From Paenibacillus sp. USDA918EY (lineage in GTDB: Bacteria > Bacillota > Bacilli > Paenibacillales > Paenibacillaceae): a stretch of 57,357 bases of DNA. The stretch's first letter is position 1. Each line of letters starts with the position of its first letter. Shown here piece after piece: positions 26,423 to 33,357 of this stretch. Both the position numbers and the translations under genes were made by a program. The stretch spans positions 164,941-222,297 of the forward strand of contig NZ_WTWY01000010.1 of the NCBI RefSeq assembly GCF_009870825.1. Reading direction: 5' to 3'. Under the pieces are notes generated by a model, which had not been told where the DNA came from, ran no database searches, and was given only the letters and a program-made list of their open reading frames with translations.

Positions 26423-26611
26423 GTGAGCTAGAAAACGGAGAAAAAGCGCCCTCTCTGCTAACGATCACTGCATTAGCGGGCGCTTCAGGTTAAGCCTTCG
26501 GTTTTGACTTGAGGGGTTTAAGAGGGAGTTGGGGGAATAGTTAAGCAGCCCCGTATCTTCCGATTCAGAGAATCTTCTGAATTTCCTTCATCAGATAGGT
26601 GTAAGACATTG
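26423..26611 (+). repeat. Right copy of island-flanking direct repeat
   Basis: Same orientation as 19264-19442. It contains the XRE 3' half (SELENGEKAP region onward, with a 2-bp loss near 26478) and runs into the intact 3' end of the UDG-fold gene. The XRE part is therefore a dead fragment here, while the gene end is the functional one. Confidence 0.85.
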
Positions 26612-27245
26612 CTCTTGGAAAATAGGCGTTAGGGTGATAATAGCGAATCAGAAAGGTCTGTACGTCTTCCCACCAAATATATTCCAGTCCGCCGGAAGTT
26701 TGCTTCCGCTCGTATGTCCAAGACCCCGTTTCTTTTAGTAACTTTTGAACACCATGGAAAATCACATCTCCGCAGCATAGGACAATGTGTGGATCCAGGA
26801 TCCGGATTTGTTGAAGGAGGAGTGGCCCGGTCGACTGGATATAACGTTCAATTTCCGTATGTACCGCCTGCGAACCACCCGCAATTTTCTTCACGTTGGC
26901 AAAATAAACCTGACGTAAGAACTGATCTGCCTCTTCCTTAATATTCGCATAACGATTTTCCACTTCGAGGAATTCAGGATACCCATACAGAATCCCATAC
27001 GTCCACCGGATGAGCGTTGGCCAAGTGCTGCTTTCCTTGAGGTATCCTTTCTCTCTAACAAACTGCTGCAGATTCCATCCAGCATCAGAAGAGTTTACTT
27101 CTTTCAGTAATACCATCAGTTTGAGTCGACAACCGGACCACGCTTCCTCGTCCACATGACCGTCTGGGATAAAAATCCCCTCTGCATACGCTTCGTGCAT
27201 CTTCCACTGTTGAAACAGTTCATCGAGCTGGCTGTTGATGTTCAT
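26565..27245 (-). CDS. Uracil-DNA-glycosylase-fold-like protein
   Basis: A 226-residue protein whose layout recalls the UDG superfamily: an early LKLMVLLKEVNSSDAG strand, the central DPHIVLCCGDVIF strand and a late RYYHPNAYFPRAMSY motif resembling the family's H-P-S/N loop. The canonical GEAPG/GQDPY motif is not seen, so catalytic activity is uncertain. The ATG has AAAGGGAAG upstream. Its last codons are duplicated at the left edge of the island. Possibly DNA repair or nucleic-acid-modifying defence; the fold assignment is tentative. Confidence 0.6.
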   Translation of the reverse strand: MNINSQLDELFQQWKMHEAYAEGIFIPDGHVDEEAWSGCRLKLMVLLKEVNSSDAGWNLQQFVREKGYLKESSTWPTLIRWTYGILYGYPEFLEVENRYANIKEEADQFLRQVYFANVKKIAGGSQAVHTEIERYIQSTGPLLLQQIRILDPHIVLCCGDVIFHGVQKLLKETGSWTYERKQTSGGLEYIWWEDVQTFLIRYYHPNAYFPRAMSYTYLMKEIQKIL

Positions 27246-27276
27246 TATCCATACTTCCCTTTATGTTTCGAATCTA

Positions 27277-28349
27277 TCATTCTTCTTCGAGTTGAAAATG
27301 CTCCGTGAGACGTTCAATCGTAAGCTGGTTTCTCAATTTACATGCAGAATTTTGGTTTTCGAACATCCCCCTCTCCCAAATGGCCTCATGCTTAGAAACA
27401 GTCTTTATCCATTCCACGCGTACAACGTACTCGCAAAGATCAGGATCATCGACGTCCTTATCCATTTTGATATGCAGGTCAACTTCCAAAAGCGGAACAT
27501 TCTCTTCATTGATTGTCACTTGAAAGTCCTTTATGGGCACTACTTCCTCTTGTACGATACCGACACCAACATACCCCACCCTAGGAATACATGCAAAAAT
27601 TCTGGCGCCTGGTTTCAGGAGGTTCAGCATATTGCTGTACCACCTCCCTTGCCCTGCCGATATAAAGCCATATCTTCTGCAATCCTCCCAGTTCCGATGT
27701 ATACCATCGCCCAACGATACATAATAATCTTTGCCATTCCACGGAGCCTTACCTGTTTTCCGGATGACCATGCTGGATGACTTAGTCTCCAATTTATGGG
27801 GATCAATGAGCCAATTTCTGACCATGTATTCGTTATCTCCATCTTTAAAATAATGAAAAAAGACTGCATTTACCGGTACTGCAAAGCCCGTGAGATAGTC
27901 GATAATTCTTTCCGTTGCTGGGTCCAGCTCAGCAGAGACGATGATTAATTGATGAGATTCATTTAAAGCTTCCGGAAAGTCAGACTGAAAATGACCACAA
28001 AATCCTGTTCCAACTGCCGGCCCGGATTTTTCTCGCTATAGATTTCGATGATTTTCCAGTAAGTTATCTGTTGAACCCACGACGCATAATCCAACATTTG
28101 AGCAACGACTTCCCGCGGAGTCCTATTTCGCTTGAGTTCGATTACAACAAGGTTTCCTTCGGAATTCATCGTTAGAATATTAATATATTTTCCAAAAGCC
28201 GTGTTAATCTGTCTCCCAATTATTATTAAAGAGGGATCGATGATGCTTATATCATGGGTAATCACATCCTCAAGCTTCCGCTCGGTTTCAATACTGGAAA
28301 AATGAATCCTCTCGACAGCTCCGTTGATTTTCCAGACTCCTAACCTGTA
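27277..28349 (-). pseudogene. NucS-like PD-(D/E)XK nuclease fused to a C-terminal domain, frameshifted
   Basis: The first part (about 27963-28349) reads DVITHDISIID, TMNSEGNLVVIELKRNRTP and AQMLDYASWVQ, matching the NucS/DUF91-type nuclease core (E-L-K catalytic pair). In the run GATTTTGTGG near 27980 one T appears to be missing: restoring it joins the frame to GHFQSDFPEALNESHQL and through to the long C-terminal part (27277-27825, KAPWNGKDYYVSLGDG). No in-frame ATG/GTG/TTG stands at the expected start after AAAGGAG, so the start is lost as well. Either a dead gene or, for the T run, a sequencing error. Confidence 0.8.
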
Positions 28350-28515
28350 TTTATTCTCCTTTCGAAATTAAACAATAGACGGATAATTATTTTTTCATGT
28401 AACACTTCACCTAATACACTCTTTTACATATAATAGGAGATATTGTCGAAACAGTTCGTTAGCCTTATTGGGTAATTATACCTAATTAGAATACCAGAAA
28501 GGATCGATCCAAAGA

Positions 28516-29310
28516 ATGAGAAAAATGGCGGCATTGTTTGTTGTATTAATTGGAACTGTGCTATTATCATCAGCTTGTAAGACAGCACCAAACCAATCTA
28601 CTACATCCCAACAACTACAAACAACTGAAAAAGTACAACAAGAAGAAAAGAAGGTAAGTAATGATAGTTTAGCTAATTCGCCTGACAACGAGACAGATAT
28701 AAATTCGTCACAAAGCGGCGAACAACAAACTGAGACGTCAAATATTGAGATACAGCCAGATAATACCTTAGATATTTCTATTAATGACTCTTTAATTCGT
28801 TCTACCGAAGGAAATAATTTATCCCAAGTAGAATGGAAGCCAGGTTCGGTCGATGTGTCTTTGCCAATGAAATTTGGTAAAACGAAAGCAGAATTAGTGC
28901 TTGGTTTAGACCATCCTAATGGGACTAAAGCTATTGTTTACTTTCCCTCTTCTTCGATAGGTTGGCCTCTTGATATGTCTGGCGCAGATAACTCGGGGGC
29001 ATTCGATGATTACGGCGAATTGCAGGAGGGTTACAAAATACAAGCTGCTCTTCATGACTTCGATCAAGATGGTATTAAAGAATTAATTGTTGTTGCCGGC
29101 GACTCTTTGATTGATGAATGTATTTGGGTATATTCCTTTACTAGCGTTGGGGATTTGAGAAAAATTAATCCTATTAGGCAGGAGCTTTCAATCACTGGGC
29201 AGGCTTACATAGAGCTTGATGGTAAAGAACTCATAGCCCCATATGGATCCCAAGGATTATTCGAATCTTATAAATATGTGGATAAACAATTTATGCAACC
29301 AGTATCTTAA
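28516..29310 (+). CDS. Hypothetical lipoprotein
   Basis: A 264-residue secreted lipoprotein: signal peptide with lipobox LSSAC at residues 17-21, then a Gln/Thr/Ser/Glu-rich flexible linker to about residue 95, then a globular domain with DFDQDGIKELIVVAGD, a calcium-loop-like DxDxDG repeat as in VCBS/FG-GAP-type modules. It is the only plus-strand gene in this part of the island. Function unknown; anchored outside the membrane. Confidence 0.75.
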   Translation: MRKMAALFVVLIGTVLLSSACKTAPNQSTTSQQLQTTEKVQQEEKKVSNDSLANSPDNETDINSSQSGEQQTETSNIEIQPDNTLDISINDSLIRSTEGNNLSQVEWKPGSVDVSLPMKFGKTKAELVLGLDHPNGTKAIVYFPSSSIGWPLDMSGADNSGAFDDYGELQEGYKIQAALHDFDQDGIKELIVVAGDSLIDECIWVYSFTSVGDLRKINPIRQELSITGQAYIELDGKELIAPYGSQGLFESYKYVDKQFMQPVS

Positions 29311-29378
29311 AATTAGCATTATCCTCGAAGTTGTCATATATTTAGCCTGATATTTATGAATTTGAAATGTACGTAAAA

Positions 29379-29415
29379 ATTGCCGCTACCCATCAATGAA
29401 TGGGGGAGCGGCAAT
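29379..29415 (-). terminator. Stem-loop, terminator on the minus strand
   Basis: ATTGCCGCT and AGCGGCAAT arms with extra pairing CCC/GGG; followed by TTTTT when read on the minus strand. It also lies just beyond the lipoprotein gene and could work in both directions. Confidence 0.65.
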
Positions 29416-29462
29416 ACAAACAATTAGTTTATATCTTAAGTGCTTTTTCTTCTTATGCTCTC

Positions 29463-29669
29463 CTAGCTATTTCTACCGCTTCGCTTCACTTCCCGCCTTC
29501 TCTCATGCATAACCCGAATCTTCGGATCAGTAATATTTGCACCATTCAACGTTTGGTATAAAACCTGAATATCGGATTTCCGTAAGTACAGTGTCAGCCT
29601 TCTCGGCTCGAATACGATTCATTTTGCGTTGAATGTATTCGGACAATTCAACATCATAAAATACTGTTT
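29463..29669 (-). pseudogene. Small conserved-looking gene, frameshifted and without start
   Basis: The minus strand reads KTVFYDVELSEYIQRKMNRI, then ADTVLTEIR, and after a one- or two-base frameshift near 29575 continues SDIQVLYQTLNGANITDPKI to RREVKRSGRNS and a TAG. A TAA stands directly before the first residue and there is no start codon. About 70 residues in all; family not recognised. Confidence 0.6.
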
Positions 29670-29700
29670 TTTATTATTCTATTAAAAATCAATAAGGGGC

Positions 29701-31389
29701 TCAGTGGTTATTCTTTTGAACTACTAGTATATGCTCTTGCATCATAGTTTTTATTTCGTCATTTCTAGTTGCAGTTGAATTTATGTGATGTGGCATTCTT
29801 TTAAATGAATATTGTCTTTGTAACGAAGTTACTTGTTTGTAATTCATATGTTCAAACCATTCTTTTAAAACATTCACCATATTAACATTAATTTCTCCTA
29901 ATACTGTTCTATGACCTACTATCCAAGCTTGAAGTCCATTTTTTTCCAAGTGTCTATCTGTCTCAACAACAACTTTGTATAAATCCTTGAAAAAGTTAAT
30001 AACTTCGTTAATTCGTTTAGGCTGTGATTTAATTTTTCTCTTAATTGTCTCTTTTACGAATGGGAGTTTATCGACAATCTGGTTTAATCGACGATATTTT
30101 ACTTTTTTATTACTACATTTTAGATCCTCAAGGACACGAGCACTTTCCTTCCTAGCAATCATTTTAGCTCTCTTATCAGGTAGGTGGCTTTTTGTATTTT
30201 TTATTTTTCTATAAATATCAAGTCGTATCCGTTCAGTGATTAGTTTTAATAACTCATTATTTTCAACTACTTGAATTGTTTGAAGATTCAATCGCGTATT
30301 TATCATAATATCAGACAGTTCATTTAATATTTTTTTTAAAGAATCTTCTTTATTTTTAGTTAGAGTCTGCATTTCAACAATTAAATCATTTAGTGTTTTC
30401 GATGTTAATATAACTTCTTCATTGAGATTAAAATCGGAATTCTTACCTCCTAGCAAATGTTCATCGCAATTTTCAGCATAAACATTTATCCCAAGATGAA
30501 CTTGCATTAGGTCTTTCATCCATTGTAGTGATAGCTTAGAAAATTGTCCGTAGGCAACTGTACTTTTGGAGTCTCCATAAGGAGGAGATGTTAACACTAA
30601 ATCTATTTTTTTGTTCTCTAAATAAAAGAGCGATTTGGCATTTGATAAATGAATTTCTGAAATTGTTTGCTTATTATATTGTTTATTTGTAATTTCCAAT
30701 AATTCCAACAGGTTTTTGATTTTATTTTTAAATACATTTATTGCATTAACATTGAATCTTTCAATCTCAGATGGCGACATCTTATATAATTTAAATTCAC
30801 CATTCCTAGTTAAAGATACCGATCTTATAGTCGAACTAAAAGCCGTTAGTAATATTAAGGCAAAAGTTTCTTTATATTTCTTGGTTCTTTTTTTGAGAAA
30901 CCAATTAATCTCACTTTTGACAAATGAAAGTTCAATAATATTGTTTTTCTTAAACCAAAAGTCAATATTTTCAAATTTTTCTATTACATATGGAGCTCTT
31001 CCTTCACTATTTGACATATTCAATTTCTTCATAAATTCTGTAATTTGATGTCCGATATAGTCTGTGTTTTTTATTGCAAGCATTTTAACTTTAGATAGCA
31101 ATACAGCTAATGGATTAAGATCAGATCCATAAAAATCCAAACCTAATACCTTAGATTCCAAACCCACCGTTCCGGTTCCTAGGAATGGATCAAGAACTGT
31201 TCTTACATTGTAATGAGTTTTTAAATTTATTAATAGGGAATTAATCATTTCCGGTACTGCCTTAGCTGGATATGAGTGTATATTAGCATTTGATGAAAAA
31301 AAAGAAGTAACATTGTTTTCTCCTGCATAATTTAAATCTAAGTCCCAAATATCCGACTTAACGTGATCTGCTAATAATTCACCTTTCAA
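29701..31389 (-). CDS. DNA methyltransferase of the three-gene GHKL/receiver-like operon
   Basis: A 562-residue enzyme with SAM-binding motif I DPFLGTGTV at 67-75, GSDLNPLAVLLSKVK, and catalytic motif IV TSPPYGD at 267-273, the amino-methyltransferase signature. It is clearly related to the methyltransferase at 21745 (both share TV-YGQ-S after motif IV) but has about 120 extra residues of charged helices between motif IV and the C-terminal strand (LQAWIVGHRTVLGEI). TTG is preferred as start because AAGGAG lies nine bases before it; the ATG inside that site is too close. Third gene of the operon, after an intercistronic hairpin. Confidence 0.88.
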   Translation of the reverse strand: MKGELLADHVKSDIWDLDLNYAGENNVTSFFSSNANIHSYPAKAVPEMINSLLINLKTHYNVRTVLDPFLGTGTVGLESKVLGLDFYGSDLNPLAVLLSKVKMLAIKNTDYIGHQITEFMKKLNMSNSEGRAPYVIEKFENIDFWFKKNNIIELSFVKSEINWFLKKRTKKYKETFALILLTAFSSTIRSVSLTRNGEFKLYKMSPSEIERFNVNAINVFKNKIKNLLELLEITNKQYNKQTISEIHLSNAKSLFYLENKKIDLVLTSPPYGDSKSTVAYGQFSKLSLQWMKDLMQVHLGINVYAENCDEHLLGGKNSDFNLNEEVILTSKTLNDLIVEMQTLTKNKEDSLKKILNELSDIMINTRLNLQTIQVVENNELLKLITERIRLDIYRKIKNTKSHLPDKRAKMIARKESARVLEDLKCSNKKVKYRRLNQIVDKLPFVKETIKRKIKSQPKRINEVINFFKDLYKVVVETDRHLEKNGLQAWIVGHRTVLGEINVNMVNVLKEWFEHMNYKQVTSLQRQYSFKRMPHHINSTATRNDEIKTMMQEHILVVQKNNH

Positions 31390-31421
31390 AAAAACCATCT
31401 CCTTACCTAAAACCATGATTA

Positions 31422-31450
31422 GGCCGTGCACCAATTAATTATGCACGGCC
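31422..31450 (-). other. Intercistronic stem-loop before the methyltransferase gene
   Basis: GGCCGTGCA and TGCACGGCC perfect 9-bp arms with an 11-base AT loop, in the 90-bp gap after the receiver-like gene. No T run follows, so it is more likely an mRNA-processing/stability element or attenuator than a full terminator. Confidence 0.6.
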
Positions 31451-31479
31451 ACACACTGTTATGTAGAACTCACAAAAAG

Positions 31480-33348
31480 TTAAGCACCTGGGACAGATGT
31501 TAATCCTATTCTGCTCATATGATTCACTTTTGTTTGTATTAACTGTAATGTCCTTCTTGTCTCTAGTCTTCCAATCCGCTGTACTTCAAATTTTTTGTCT
31601 TCATAGTTAAGTTTAATAGAATATTTTAACCCTGCCATTAATGAAATCAGCTGATTAGAATCAGTAGCAGCTACAGCGCCTTCTTTGACAACCATTTCCT
31701 GAGGAATGTAATTACTAATTTCAAATACCTTGTTCATCCATATATTTAAGTTGTTTTTGTAATAATCGTTAAAATAATAGGTTTTATAATTTTTTATAAT
31801 ATCTTCGTTTATTAATAGGTTTGCCGATCCATCTTTGTTTAAAGAACAAAGATCAAGAATTCTTGAATCTGTTGTTAGTAGTTCACTTTTGGTATCCGGT
31901 ATAAGCAATAGGTGCTGGTTCTCATGATAGATTGGCCACAAAACATCCTCGTCTTCCATTGCCTTTTTAAACTCTTCATTTGTTTCAGAATAAGCAATCG
32001 AATCACACAGAAGCAATGTTACTGCTTTGGCATTTCTATTACTTTCTTTTATTTCATTCCCTTTAGGTCGTACAGGTAGGTCACAGTCAGTAGTTACTAA
32101 TATTCCGTATTTTTTTATATCAGGATTAAAGGTATTAAATACAAAAAGGTCTCCTGTCATTATATCACTATAATTTAAATTAATAGAGTAGTTAATCAAA
32201 CCATATTCTGATAATCCTTTAAAAATAACTGGATCTGTTTTTTTCTTTGTGTTCTCCATTCGAAACTTTTTTATTCCTAAACTTTTAATTTCCTCTGAAA
32301 TTCTTTTATTCTTACTTATTGATACAGTTAGTAAGTTTTCTATAAGACTAGAGTTGTCTTTAGTTAAGTCGTATTCAACTTTATTTAAAATACTCTGGTG
32401 GGTTCTTTCTAATATATCAAGAAAAATTTCTCCTTCAACAAATGCATCTTTGTATAACACTTCAAACGTTTCTTCTGGCAGTTTTATTAACTCAAGTGTT
32501 GCTTTCTGAGTCAAATTATGTTTTGCCTTAAGATAATCATGTAGTGAATATCCAAAGGCAGCCTTCTCTAAAGTTGTAGTAATTAAATCGAGTAACCTTC
32601 CGTCTACCTCTCCTTTGCTAATCGCCCATAGTTGAAAAGGTAACAAATGCTTTATAGTCTCATTGTCAATTCCGAGTTCTGGTTTATTTTTTTCTAAGTA
32701 AGCATCGACATATCTAACCTTAGTATCATGTTGATTGTACATTTCTAGTTTTTCATGAGAATATACTACCGCAATATCATGATTATTTGGGCGGGACTTA
32801 CTTATTTCGAGTATAGTATTAATAACTACATCGTTATCCTGAGAATTATCACCCATATTCATATCCAATAAGAATAAGATTCTTCCATCTACATCTCTGA
32901 CATCACCTACACTAAACTTATTAGGAAATCTTTTAACTGTTATTTCTTCTTTTTCTGCTATTTTTTCGAGTACTGCATTAAGCATATTTAAAGGATTACT
33001 ATCTCTTTCCTTAATTATATGCTTCTCAAACATTAATTTTAATCGATCTAGTTCCTTACTCTGAGAATTAACGATTTCCTCAACAAGTATTATACCATTG
33101 TTAGATATATATATATCTTCCGGCTTTAATATATTTATCCCAAACATTTTTGAAAATTCGGTGTAATCTAATCTTAATAATTCTTGATATCTTTCTTCGG
33201 CTTCGGTTTTTAATTTATCTAAATCCCATTCATCGTCATATGAATAAATATGCTTAATATTTAAACTCTTTAAAAGCACATCTAATTCAGTTATATTTTC
33301 CTCTTTTCTATTTGCCACCAGCGTTTGAGCAACTCCAGTCATATTCAT
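31480..33348 (-). CDS. Receiver-like partner protein of the GHKL/MTase operon
   Basis: A 622-residue protein. The N-terminal part looks like a divergent response-regulator receiver: strand plus acidic cluster IKHIYSYDDE at 31-40, candidate phosphoacceptor D162 in ILFLLDMNMGD, then IAVVYSHE and a following YLEKNK lysine, with a long insertion. The C-terminal half has a GDLFVFNTFNP...YGILVTTDCDLPVR segment, resembling a family with a conserved (Q/T)xCDL motif seen in phage-defence and regulatory proteins. AGGAGTGA precedes the ATG. It starts 10 bp after the kinase-like ATPase gene. Phosphotransfer between them is inferred. Confidence 0.7.
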   Translation of the reverse strand: MNMTGVAQTLVANRKEENITELDVLLKSLNIKHIYSYDDEWDLDKLKTEAEERYQELLRLDYTEFSKMFGINILKPEDIYISNNGIILVEEIVNSQSKELDRLKLMFEKHIIKERDSNPLNMLNAVLEKIAEKEEITVKRFPNKFSVGDVRDVDGRILFLLDMNMGDNSQDNDVVINTILEISKSRPNNHDIAVVYSHEKLEMYNQHDTKVRYVDAYLEKNKPELGIDNETIKHLLPFQLWAISKGEVDGRLLDLITTTLEKAAFGYSLHDYLKAKHNLTQKATLELIKLPEETFEVLYKDAFVEGEIFLDILERTHQSILNKVEYDLTKDNSSLIENLLTVSISKNKRISEEIKSLGIKKFRMENTKKKTDPVIFKGLSEYGLINYSINLNYSDIMTGDLFVFNTFNPDIKKYGILVTTDCDLPVRPKGNEIKESNRNAKAVTLLLCDSIAYSETNEEFKKAMEDEDVLWPIYHENQHLLLIPDTKSELLTTDSRILDLCSLNKDGSANLLINEDIIKNYKTYYFNDYYKNNLNIWMNKVFEISNYIPQEMVVKEGAVAATDSNQLISLMAGLKYSIKLNYEDKKFEVQRIGRLETRRTLQLIQTKVNHMSRIGLTSVPGA

Positions 33349-33357
33349 TCTTCACTC

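Noticed and set aside
28482..28688. Minus-strand frame opposite the lipoprotein start
   Set aside because: Antisense to a signal peptide and linker; hydrophobicity and Cys/Ser pattern follow from the other strand.
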